A stretch of 64,000 bases of DNA from Oleispira sp963851095 (GTDB taxonomy: Bacteria; Pseudomonadota; Gammaproteobacteria; Pseudomonadales; Oceanobacteraceae), in NCBI GenBank assembly GCA_963851095.1, contig CAWKOX010000033.1, positions 248,001-312,000 on the forward strand. The letters are read 5' to 3'. Positions within the stretch are counted from its first letter, which is position 1; the number at the start of each line of letters is the position of its first letter. Position numbers and translations under genes: made by a program. This document shows positions 24,235-32,713 of the stretch, in pieces. The notes under the pieces are model-generated. The model did no database searches. It was not told the DNA's origin and was given only the letters and a program-made list of their open reading frames with translations.

Positions 24235-25766
24235 AAAGATACCTTTTCTTGAGTGGAGCTCTTATTGGCTGAAGTATTGTTAGGAGTGTTGGCAGGAGTT
24301 TTATCGAACCAAGGTTGTGCTTGTTCCAGTTGATGCGCAAGTTGCAATAATGTTTTCTCGTCACCCAATGGAGCAATAAATTGTGTACCTAGCGGTAAAC
24401 CTGATTCCGTCCAATAGAGGGGCACCGACATCGCAGGCTGACCGGTTAGATTGGCTAGCTGAGTGAAGGGTAATTTTTCTAAGTTTTCTAACGCAACTTT
24501 TTTAGTCATGCCTGTTTTTAGTAATAATTTTTGTAAGCCAAGTGCATTGACAATTTTAGTGCCTACCTTGTCGAGTATGCCTAAATCAAATTCACCAATC
24601 GGAACAGGTTCACTGCCAAGGGTGGGGGTTAATAATAAATCATACTCTTGATGTAAGGCGTTCATGCTTTGACTAAAGTCATTCCAGCGGCGCTTAGCCG
24701 TCACGAATTGTTCGGCTGAAATCTTTTTACCAATATAGCCCATGAGCTTGGTGGTATCTTCAACATCGAGGTTGCTGAAATTACTGTTTAGTAACTTTGC
24801 GGCAAACTCAAGGTCAGCAGCAACGTGACCGTAATACATGGTTAAGTAGCTATCGGTCAGATCGCTGGCATTAATATAAGGATGAACCGCTTCAACGGTA
24901 TGTCCAAGTGCTTCTAGCAAGCTGACGGTATGTTGCACAGATCGAATCGCATCTTCTGTGACAGGGCGGTCAAAAAACGATTGCACGGTATAAGCAATTT
25001 TTAATGGCCGAACAGGCGTCTCTAAACAGGCGAGGTAACCGGTTTCTTTTAGCACGGGGTAAGGAGAGCTGCCATCAGGGCCAGCGACAACATCAAGCAT
25101 CGCGGCGCTATCACGCACAGAACGAGTTAATACATGCTCGGTGGCGGCACCATCCCAAAGTTCAGAATGATACGGGCCTGTTGGTGTACGACCACGAGAA
25201 GGCTTAAGACCAAATAGTCCACAACACGCCGCTGGAATTCTAATCGATCCACCACCATCTCCGCCAGACGCCATTGGGACAATGCCTGCGGCAATTGCAG
25301 CACCCGAACCACCACTTGAGCCACCCGAAGTATGATTTAAGTTCCAAGGGTTGCGCGTAGGGCCAAATGCCTTGGGTTCGGTAATGCCCATTAAACCAAA
25401 TTCGGGGGTATTGGTTTTTCCGAAAATCACCAAGCCAGAAGACTTATAGCGTTTAACCATCTCGCTATCGCTCGGGGATATATTACCTTTAAAAGCGGCA
25501 CTGCCATTACTGAGGGGGGTTCCTTCTAATGAGCAGAGTAAATCTTTCAGTAAAAAAGGAACGCCAGAAAAAGGCCCTTCAGGTAAGCCTTGTTTTATTT
25601 GCTGATGCGCAAAGTCATAGAGCTTGGTAATGATGGCGTTAATAGCAGGGTTTTCTTGTTCAGCCTGAACGATAGCCGTTTCTAATAGCTCTGTTGCGCT
25701 GATATCTTTGTTCTTAATAAGTTGAGCTAAACCCAACGCATCATAGTTGGCGTAATCTTTAAGCAT
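24231..25766 (-). CDS. Amidase-signature family hydrolase
   Basis: Amidase of 511 residues using the Ser-cisSer-Lys mechanism. The catalytic Lys is in FLLKDLL (near residue 75), and the Gly/Ser-rich signature TSGGSSGGSGAAIAAG is followed by GGDGGGSIRIPAACCGLFGLKPSRGR. It is not GatA: gatB and gatC are absent and the sequence fits generic AS-family amidases. The substrate (aryl or fatty acid amide, or nylon-oligomer type) is unknown. First gene of a two-gene unit with the SDR. Confidence 0.92.
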   Translation of the reverse strand: MLKDYANYDALGLAQLIKNKDISATELLETAIVQAEQENPAINAIITKLYDFAHQQIKQGLPEGPFSGVPFLLKDLLCSLEGTPLSNGSAAFKGNISPSDSEMVKRYKSSGLVIFGKTNTPEFGLMGITEPKAFGPTRNPWNLNHTSGGSSGGSGAAIAAGIVPMASGGDGGGSIRIPAACCGLFGLKPSRGRTPTGPYHSELWDGAATEHVLTRSVRDSAAMLDVVAGPDGSSPYPVLKETGYLACLETPVRPLKIAYTVQSFFDRPVTEDAIRSVQHTVSLLEALGHTVEAVHPYINASDLTDSYLTMYYGHVAADLEFAAKLLNSNFSNLDVEDTTKLMGYIGKKISAEQFVTAKRRWNDFSQSMNALHQEYDLLLTPTLGSEPVPIGEFDLGILDKVGTKIVNALGLQKLLLKTGMTKKVALENLEKLPFTQLANLTGQPAMSVPLYWTESGLPLGTQFIAPLGDEKTLLQLAHQLEQAQPWFDKTPANTPNNTSANKSSTQEKVSL

Positions 25767-25879
25767 TTAAAACCCCAAGGTGACAGTGACGATTATTTGT
25801 ACAACTAATAGCAATTATTATTAATATAGATCGTCAGACTTTAGCATAGGGGCAGAATAACCAGAAGGTGTTAATGCGC

Positions 25880-26764
25880 TTACAAATTTGAAAATTTTGC
25901 TCCTTGATTATCAATGGCTAAAAATGCAACGTCCTGTTCTTGTAGCCAGTCTGCTCCGTCTTTTTCAGCTAACATCGTTAACGTCGCAAGACTACCGGCG
26001 ACAAGGCATTGAGGTGCAAGAACCGTTACCGAAGCCCAGTGATTAACAGGCCAACCGGTATTGGCTTTTAGAATATGACAGTAGCGCTGATCACCGACCA
26101 TCATAAAGCGTTCATAGTGACCACTGGTTGCCATTGCACCTTGGTGCAGTGTGACATAAGAAATCGCTGATTCGGGTCGCTGAGGATCGCGTATGCCAAT
26201 GTCCCAGCCAGACTTATCGGTTTTATCACCAATGATGCGAATGTCACCGCCTAAATCTACCAACCCATGTTGAATGCCTAACGATTGAAAGACTTCTGCT
26301 GCCCGATCGGCCGCATATTCTTTGCCAAAACCCCCAAAATCAATTTCCATTTTTTTCTGTGGTAAAAAAATTGAATGATGATCCCATTGTACAGACGACC
26401 AGTTGATTAACGGTAAGAGGGTTTGCAGTATTTGCTCAGTCGGTAATGTATTGGATTTAAAATCCCAAACTTGTCGGAGAATACCGGAAGTAATATCAAA
26501 CAGACCGTCACTTTGTTGGTGGCAAAGCTGAGCATAGTTTAATAAACCAGCGGTTTCTTCATCAATTTTTGTAGCTTTAATCCCCGCATTATTATTGATT
26601 GTCTGTAATAAGCTGTCGTGTCGATAACGGCTGAATTTTTCTTCAATGCGCTGCACTTCCGCTTGCGCTTTTAGGCAGGCTTGTTTGATGTGATGACTAT
26701 CGCCTTGCAATAAAAATTTACAAGGCGATGCCATCGCGGTGAAGGTATGTTGGTGAAAATCCAT
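25880..26764 (-). CDS. ApbE-family FAD:protein FMN transferase
   Basis: Transfers FMN from FAD to a Thr/Ser of a target protein, Mg2+-dependent. 294 residues with family motifs: FTAMASPCKF near the start, KFSRYRHDSLLQTINNNAG, EIDFGGFGKEYAADRAAE, GLVDLGGDIRIIG and the later ATSGHYERF. No signal peptide or lipobox is seen, and a stop codon lies directly before the ATG, so the enzyme seems to be made without an export signal, unlike typical periplasmic ApbE. Last of six tightly spaced genes; a neighbour in the operon, most likely DUF3570, is the suspected substrate. Confidence 0.93.
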   Translation of the reverse strand: MDFHQHTFTAMASPCKFLLQGDSHHIKQACLKAQAEVQRIEEKFSRYRHDSLLQTINNNAGIKATKIDEETAGLLNYAQLCHQQSDGLFDITSGILRQVWDFKSNTLPTEQILQTLLPLINWSSVQWDHHSIFLPQKKMEIDFGGFGKEYAADRAAEVFQSLGIQHGLVDLGGDIRIIGDKTDKSGWDIGIRDPQRPESAISYVTLHQGAMATSGHYERFMMVGDQRYCHILKANTGWPVNHWASVTVLAPQCLVAGSLATLTMLAEKDGADWLQEQDVAFLAIDNQGAKFSNL

Positions 26765-26777
26765 GGGTTAAGATTAA

Positions 26778-27938
26778 CTAGAATTTATAATCGATACCAG
26801 CGGTGACCGTTGAAAAGTTAACTAATCCCGGAGTCTCATCATCACTGCCACCGAATAGCGCTAAAGATTCATTGCTAATATATTGCTGCCAATCAAAATG
26901 TAGGGCCCATTGTTGGAATTTGAGTTCGCTAGTAAAGCCCATCGTGAAAGCACCATAACTGGATAAACGGTAATCACTAGAGTTCAATTCGCCTGCTGCA
27001 GGAGTTTGCTCTAGCGAATAAAAGTCTGCTTTTTCTTGGCTGTAATAGCGTAATAATGGCGATGCTATTACACGAAATTTTCCGAGGTTCAGTGACTGTG
27101 CCCACTTTAAATCGATTGTATGAGAAGCGATTCCCCAATCATCGTAATAGTAGCGATAATTAGAATGTAATGCTGCGCCATCCAATACGTTTGCATATTG
27201 CTTATACTGAACCGAAAACGTTATTTGATCGCGGCTTTCAGGTCGGCGGTCTTCAAACTTATACGGATCAGAGAGGTAGCCAGTTAATTGAGTAAAGCCA
27301 ATACCTGCTTGTAATGTGCGGTATTTATCAATGACTTGGCTAATGCCTTCATAAAGAGAAAAACTGCGTTTTTTACGACCATCAGCCTCAGAACGAGCAA
27401 CGGATAAATCCGCATCGGTAGGTGATAGTTCATCATTGCTAACAGAAAACGAACCGACTAAAGTCGTCTGCTTATCGAGAATATTCAGTGTGCCATCAAG
27501 GCCAAAAGCAATTGACTGATAGTCATTTTCTTTTGATACGGCTAACAGACCACCAGCGGTTCCTTCTGAAAAATATTTCTTGGGAGCGACTTTGATATCA
27601 ATTCTATTTTCTTCAATACTCGCCCCACTCATGACGAGGGTGCTTTTACCATCAGCGTTTTTATAGGTTTGAGTCGGTGAAGCGCCACTCATGGTTTCAT
27701 ACTGTAATTCACTAGTAACGTACCAAGAATCACCGACAGGAGTACGATAGCCAAATTGCGAAACATCAATTTGATAGCGTCCGGTTTCTGCAGTAAAAGT
27801 ACGTTCTCTGGGTGAATCCGCTTCTTGATAATGGGTATAGCGATAACTCAGCGTTTTATCGGTGGGTGCTACATCACCTTGGCACGGAATGGCGATCGCC
27901 GCTGCAGAAAGTGCGCTAAAGGCTGTTAGTTTTTTCAT
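26778..27938 (-). CDS. DUF3570 predicted outer-membrane barrel protein
   Basis: A 386-residue exported protein of the DUF3570 family; function unknown. Signal peptide ends near residue 21. The rest alternates polar and aromatic strands and ends TAGIDYKF (terminal Phe), typical of a beta barrel. Two copies of an M-S-G-A-S motif, E81-TMSGAS-87 and 101-LVMSGAS-107, resemble the D-x-x-S/T-G-A-T site at which ApbE attaches FMN; the first even has an acid at the right spacing. This makes it a candidate flavinylated protein (inference). The next gene, 13 bp on, is apbE. Confidence 0.85.
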   Translation of the reverse strand: MKKLTAFSALSAAAIAIPCQGDVAPTDKTLSYRYTHYQEADSPRERTFTAETGRYQIDVSQFGYRTPVGDSWYVTSELQYETMSGASPTQTYKNADGKSTLVMSGASIEENRIDIKVAPKKYFSEGTAGGLLAVSKENDYQSIAFGLDGTLNILDKQTTLVGSFSVSNDELSPTDADLSVARSEADGRKKRSFSLYEGISQVIDKYRTLQAGIGFTQLTGYLSDPYKFEDRRPESRDQITFSVQYKQYANVLDGAALHSNYRYYYDDWGIASHTIDLKWAQSLNLGKFRVIASPLLRYYSQEKADFYSLEQTPAAGELNSSDYRLSSYGAFTMGFTSELKFQQWALHFDWQQYISNESLALFGGSDDETPGLVNFSTVTAGIDYKF

Positions 27939-27956
27939 CTATGAATTCAATCCTGT

Positions 27957-28172
27957 TTAGTTACAACCACAGCCACCACCGGCAGCTTGACCGCCACCAG
28001 AAGAACCTTCTTTACTAAAATAAATATGATTATCGAGAGAGCTGCCGAGTGGGTCGCTCGCAGAGGACATGACATCTTTTGACAGATACCCTCGCTGCCA
28101 AGGCTTGACGGTGCTGCAACCAGAAATAACAAGACAACTGGTAATAATAGAAAGCAGAATGATGTTATTCAT
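27957..28172 (-). CDS. DUF4266 small lipoprotein with Cys-rich tail
   Basis: A 71-residue lipoprotein (lipobox VISGC, Cys19). The family pattern is clear: TVKPWQRGYLSKDVM, then DPLGSSLDNHIYFSKEG, then a glycine-rich tail GGGCGCN with Cys68 and Cys70. The paired terminal cysteines, together with the TlpA-like gene 6 bp upstream, suggest a redox-active or metal-binding tail. DUF4266 and DUF3570 are familiar as neighbours; molecular function is not known to me. Confidence 0.88.
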   Translation of the reverse strand: MNNIILLSIITSCLVISGCSTVKPWQRGYLSKDVMSSASDPLGSSLDNHIYFSKEGSSGGGQAAGGGCGCN

Positions 28173-28178
28173 AAATTA

Positions 28179-28688
28179 TTATTGCTTTAATAAAGTAGCG
28201 ATGTGGGTGCTGAGTGCTTGGCTATCAGACTTTTTGAACCCTTCATGAATCAAGTTAATATTACCTTGGCGATCAATTAGGTAAGCGGTTGGCATGCCAC
28301 GTAATCCATACTTTTCAGGGGTTGTACCTTTAACATCTCTGGCAGTTGGATAGGCAACCGGAAATTCTTTTAAGAATTCCATCGCGTCCTCTTTTTCTTC
28401 ATCTAAATTAATCGCAATAACTTCAAATCCCTGTTTGCGATATTTTTTTCGTAAGGTATTTAATTCGGGAAGAGAAAGACGGCAAGGCCCGCACCATGAG
28501 GCCCAAAAGTCGACATAGACTACTTTTCCACGATAAGACTTTAACTGAATATCACCTTGGGCCTCTAAACGCGGTAGCTTAAAGGCTGGTGCTTCATCGC
28601 CTACATTGACAGCCAAAGCCTGGCTGCAATGTAGAGTAAAAAAGACACTGCTAGCAATCGCCAGCGGCTTTAAAAGTTTACTGATCAT
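28179..28688 (-). CDS. TlpA-family periplasmic thioredoxin
   Basis: Membrane-exported thiol oxidoreductase, 169 residues. Signal peptide through about residue 26 (CSQALA), active site W65-C-G-P-C69, and cis-proline loop GLRGMPTAYLIDRQG. Similar proteins reduce apo-cytochromes or specific partner disulfides; here the DUF4266 tail or the heme sites of the cytochrome lipoprotein are plausible partners (inference). Third gene of the six-gene operon. Confidence 0.92.
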   Translation of the reverse strand: MISKLLKPLAIASSVFFTLHCSQALAVNVGDEAPAFKLPRLEAQGDIQLKSYRGKVVYVDFWASWCGPCRLSLPELNTLRKKYRKQGFEVIAINLDEEKEDAMEFLKEFPVAYPTARDVKGTTPEKYGLRGMPTAYLIDRQGNINLIHEGFKKSDSQALSTHIATLLKQ

Positions 28689-28699
28689 CGAATCTTTCC

Positions 28700-30055
28700 T
28701 TATGAAAACGCGTCAAAATCATCGACATGTAAAGGGTATTGAACCGCGAAGGTATGATTATGAATTCCTAGCTCTTTTCTTAATGCTAGATTGACATGAG
28801 CGGGAGTTAATAACTGCCCATTTTCATCCGGTTGCCCGGTAGTAAGATTCAGTTTTTGAGAACGGAATTTATCGGTTGAGGCGCCAAAGACCTTGCCTCC
28901 TTTACCACTGCCTGTTGGATGCATCACCATAACACTGGTTACTGGCCAATGGTCTTTGCCATTGCCTGAATTGTAGTAAGGCGTGCGGCCAAAATCAGAA
29001 CCAATCACCACGGTCGTTTTGTCGGCAATACCTGCGACTTCAAGAGCTTCTTGTAGGTAAGCAATACCTTCTAATAAATCTCCCAAACTCTGATATTGGC
29101 TATTATCGTGATTGCCATGGGTATCAAAACCACCCGTACTGATATTCGCACTGGCAGCAACACCTGACTTAAAGGCTGCAGCGACTAAAGAGGCTTGGCG
29201 CTTGAATCCTTGCTCACGATTGTTCATGTGGTCGTTGGTCGGTTTAACCGCTTCAATTAACGCTTTTTCTTCACTCAGTTTTGCCAAGTCATTATCTTCT
29301 TGGCGCACGGTGAATAATTGATTCAGTTGCTGTCTACGCAAAGGCAAAGATTCATTCGATTTTTGTCTGGCTAAACGCTGAGCTTGTGCCTGTTTAATTT
29401 GTGAATAAATATCAGTGCTTTGATCTTCATTGCGGTAATGATAGCGATCGCTGTTCGGGTCGGCTAAGCGGTCGATAAAACCTGCACTGCTGGCTCTAGC
29501 GCGAGAAACCAGCGACGCGGTAAAGTCATAACCGCCATTACTGATATAAGCCATAGGCAAGCTTGGATTTTTACTGGCAGCAAACAGCGCGGCTAAACTT
29601 GGATAGCCCATTTCTAGACTTCCACTCCAAGTCGCTCGGTTACCGGTATTGTGGTTGTTGGTGCCGTTATCGATACCATTAATCACAGTGAGTTTATCGT
29701 GATAGGTGGTAAAGAAGTTTTGAAACTGTCCATCGACACGGCTGGTGGTAGTGTCGTTATTATTGATTCTTGGCGTATCACTCCAAGTCATGCCGGATAC
29801 TGGGTTACGTTTAGTTTCGGTATTAATAGCGACAGAATTAATGGAGCCATCATGGCGAGCATCTGGACGCTCTGAAGCATATTGCCCTAAGTTACCTTTA
29901 GGGTCGCATAAAGAGGTAGGGTCCCAGCCGCCACCGGCATTGACGATCACTAAAAAGTGATCGGGTGCTGCGGCATGGGCTTTAGAAACCGTTAATGGAA
30001 GACTGGCTGTCATACCAGTGGCTGCAAGTATTTGTATAAAGTCACGACGTTTCAT
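28700..30055 (-). CDS. DUF1501-family exported protein
   Basis: A 451-residue protein with a twin-arginine-like start (MKRRDFIQIL), exported before or after folding. DUF1501 proteins belong to the alkaline-phosphatase/sulfatase-like fold; GGFDTHGNHDNSQ, VVIGSDFGRTPYYNSGNGKDHWP and the FLVIVNAGGGWDPTSLCD start are visible. They commonly sit next to cytochrome-containing DUF1592/DUF1800-type proteins, as here: 10 bp after the cytochrome lipoprotein gene. Enzymatic activity unknown. Confidence 0.88.
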   Translation of the reverse strand: MKRRDFIQILAATGMTASLPLTVSKAHAAAPDHFLVIVNAGGGWDPTSLCDPKGNLGQYASERPDARHDGSINSVAINTETKRNPVSGMTWSDTPRINNNDTTTSRVDGQFQNFFTTYHDKLTVINGIDNGTNNHNTGNRATWSGSLEMGYPSLAALFAASKNPSLPMAYISNGGYDFTASLVSRARASSAGFIDRLADPNSDRYHYRNEDQSTDIYSQIKQAQAQRLARQKSNESLPLRRQQLNQLFTVRQEDNDLAKLSEEKALIEAVKPTNDHMNNREQGFKRQASLVAAAFKSGVAASANISTGGFDTHGNHDNSQYQSLGDLLEGIAYLQEALEVAGIADKTTVVIGSDFGRTPYYNSGNGKDHWPVTSVMVMHPTGSGKGGKVFGASTDKFRSQKLNLTTGQPDENGQLLTPAHVNLALRKELGIHNHTFAVQYPLHVDDFDAFS

Positions 30056-30065
30056 AGCAGTCTCC

Positions 30066-32444
30066 TTATTCGTAAATGTAACGGTAGTCAGAAAGAAGGT
30101 AAGTCATAACCGACATCCAAGATCGAATGACGTAATTTTCGTCACGGTATATACGCGACTCATCCTCTAATCCCTGGTCATTATTTTCTCTATCCCAAAG
30201 TGCTCTACAGGTCCACTCAAGATAGATTGAAGGCTCAGGCTCATAATCATCAGCATTGGCCAGCATGGTATTGCCTAGCTGCCATGTTGATAAAAACAGC
30301 TGGTAGGTGGCGTCGATCTCTGGGCTAGAGAGTTCAAGATTCTCACCTAGCAGGGCACTATGTAAGTACTGAATGTTCTTTTTAATCGCAATGATGTTTG
30401 AAGGGATTTCAAAACCATCGGCATCGAATGGTTGTACATCAGGACTGACAAATTTAAATAATCGACGCTCATTAGTCTCAGGGGTTCTGGTTTTAGTGAA
30501 GTCAAAAGCGGTTGCTCTACAGGCCATTTCAACGGCCATGCGCTCTTGCATCGCCACCATTAAACCACTCGGTTCATGTATGCGGTCAATAACGGAGTCA
30601 GAATCAATACCACCAAACATGATGCGATTATCTTGATCATTTTCACGCAGTTCATACCAATCAAATCCTAGTGTTGCTTTGAGTTTTCGTTGCAGCATTT
30701 CTGGGCTTAAAAGGCGTGAGGAACCAATATGATCAGCGGCGGCTACTTTTTTAGTATCAACGGTATTTGCGCGGTAATAAGGGCTTAATAATAAACCAGT
30801 AATCGCCGTTTTCACGTTCCAGTTATCCGCCGCCATTGCCTTACCAATATTCGACAAAATCCCTCTTTGAGCGTTGTACGCAGTGACGGTATCTGCATCA
30901 GCATTGTCGCCAGGGGCGTTTAATAAATCTTGTCCAATAATGCCATTGTATAAATGACGAGTGATGGCGCGCATAAAGCGTGGGTCTTGTGAAATTTCAT
31001 TACCAAGCCACTGCAGCATGGTTTCAAACTGGCTATTTCCTCGTTCGATCGGCAATATCTTTCCTGCTAGGCCAGCGGTTGATATTCCGTTTGAACTCCA
31101 AGAGCTAGCATTTAAAGTACTTGGAATTCTTCGACCACGATCATTCCAGTGCTGAAAAGCGGAAGCGACAGGATCCATAACTGTGTGACAGGTATAGCAA
31201 GCAGGGTTATCAAGGGTAGGGTTCGCACTAGAGGTATCAATCGCATCTTCTGGACGAGAACCTTCAATTTCTAATATGTCAGTATCTAAGAATTTATCAT
31301 AAACGATATAAGAGCGATGACGATTGCGGTTTGTATTGGTGGTTGGGAAACGGTTTAAGAACATCGCCGAGGTAAGAATACCCGCGTGAGGAATTGCGGT
31401 TGTATGTTCAAGCTGGCGATTAATTTTTGCCGGTTTAAAATCATAAGGATCATGGCGCAGCGTCGCATCAGAGTAGCCAGAATAATAAGCTTCGCACGGA
31501 GCCTCAGCATCACTTAATTCTGCGAAGGTGGCTTCAGGGTTAACGAGTTCGGCGTCGTAAACTTTTTGACTGTACCAGTTGACCATTGTGTAGTCAGCCG
31601 TAACAAGCTCGGTGATAGGGCGATTATTACGAACAATATAGTTAATTAATTCTAAGCCTTCACGGGCAACAGCATCATTAGCAAAAATATTAGCGCAGCC
31701 GCGGTTATCGTCGTTAATATCATCTTGTGCTTGTTGTTCAGGCTCTTCGCCTTCTACGTTAGGGTAAGCGCTGTCGTACCAGTTCTTATTGGGGAAGTCA
31801 TCGCTATCCAATAAATTAAGTGCACCATTAAATTGGTTAACTCTTAAATATTTATCCGTTAAAAAGACATCATTAAAAATTTCGGTTAGGCGAACATAAA
31901 ATTCATCTTCGTTCATCACGCGTGCCATAACCGAATTAAATCCAGCTTCGCCTTCATTAATGACCTGATTCGTTTCAGCATCAGTAGGCAAGCGTCCTGC
32001 TAGTTGAACGGTGGCATTTCGTAACGTTGAGGTGAGCGGTAGGGCCGAAACGCCGTCTAAGCTGGTAGTCGCTTGATACAGGGATAAACCGTTAAAAGCA
32101 TACATAATATATTCTGCGACATCATTTGCGCATTGTCCTACGCAATCACTGGCCTCAGCGTTTCTGCCAATCGGCATGGTTAAAGAAATTTCTTGTGCAA
32201 GAACAGAGATAGAAGAACACGTTGCGCACGCAACCAGCGGCGTACCAATCTCGGTACCGTTCCCTTCAACCCCATGGCAACCTGCACACTGCTGTCCATA
32301 AAGACGTGCGCCTTCGGCATTATAATTGCCAAAATCCAAATTATTTTGAACCGATGCCCCACCGACATCACCATCGTATTCTTGTTGGCAGCCGGTTATG
32401 GCTGACAAGAAGCATATTATTGCTAACAAACGAAGAGTGTTCAT
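30066..32444 (-). CDS. Large di-heme c-type cytochrome lipoprotein
   Basis: A 792-residue exported lipoprotein (lipobox AITGC, Cys19). An N-terminal cytochrome c domain holds C53-A-G-C56-H57, with LTMPIG as likely axial Met ligand. A second heme site, ACYTCH followed by TVMDPVASAFQHW, lies past the middle in a region resembling the C-terminal DUF1588/1592-type cytochrome proteins; LQWLGNEISQDPRFMRAITRHLYNGIIG also fits that group. The start at 32444 gives the lipoprotein signal; the frame to 32516 adds 24 unlikely residues. First gene of the operon (intergenic gaps 6-18 bp). Confidence 0.82.
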   Translation of the reverse strand: MNTLRLLAIICFLSAITGCQQEYDGDVGGASVQNNLDFGNYNAEGARLYGQQCAGCHGVEGNGTEIGTPLVACATCSSISVLAQEISLTMPIGRNAEASDCVGQCANDVAEYIMYAFNGLSLYQATTSLDGVSALPLTSTLRNATVQLAGRLPTDAETNQVINEGEAGFNSVMARVMNEDEFYVRLTEIFNDVFLTDKYLRVNQFNGALNLLDSDDFPNKNWYDSAYPNVEGEEPEQQAQDDINDDNRGCANIFANDAVAREGLELINYIVRNNRPITELVTADYTMVNWYSQKVYDAELVNPEATFAELSDAEAPCEAYYSGYSDATLRHDPYDFKPAKINRQLEHTTAIPHAGILTSAMFLNRFPTTNTNRNRHRSYIVYDKFLDTDILEIEGSRPEDAIDTSSANPTLDNPACYTCHTVMDPVASAFQHWNDRGRRIPSTLNASSWSSNGISTAGLAGKILPIERGNSQFETMLQWLGNEISQDPRFMRAITRHLYNGIIGQDLLNAPGDNADADTVTAYNAQRGILSNIGKAMAADNWNVKTAITGLLLSPYYRANTVDTKKVAAADHIGSSRLLSPEMLQRKLKATLGFDWYELRENDQDNRIMFGGIDSDSVIDRIHEPSGLMVAMQERMAVEMACRATAFDFTKTRTPETNERRLFKFVSPDVQPFDADGFEIPSNIIAIKKNIQYLHSALLGENLELSSPEIDATYQLFLSTWQLGNTMLANADDYEPEPSIYLEWTCRALWDRENNDQGLEDESRIYRDENYVIRSWMSVMTYLLSDYRYIYE

Positions 32445-32713
32445 TGGGAGTTCCTGATTCAATATTAGACTTATAAAGTACCTAATAGTATGGCTCAAGA
32501 ATATTGATTGGGTCACGTTACAGCAAAGGTATGTGTGTTTTTTTGTGAATAATTGTTGTCTTGCTTAAACCGCCTAATGGTAAAGTGCTAGGTTATTGAA
32601 ATTGTTGATTTTTTTGTTAAGAATGATTGCAGGGCGTGGTTAAAACAAAAATCTTCAAGAATATAAAAGCTGTCTATACTTACCTTTAGAATAATCGTAT
32701 AGGCAGCTGAAAA

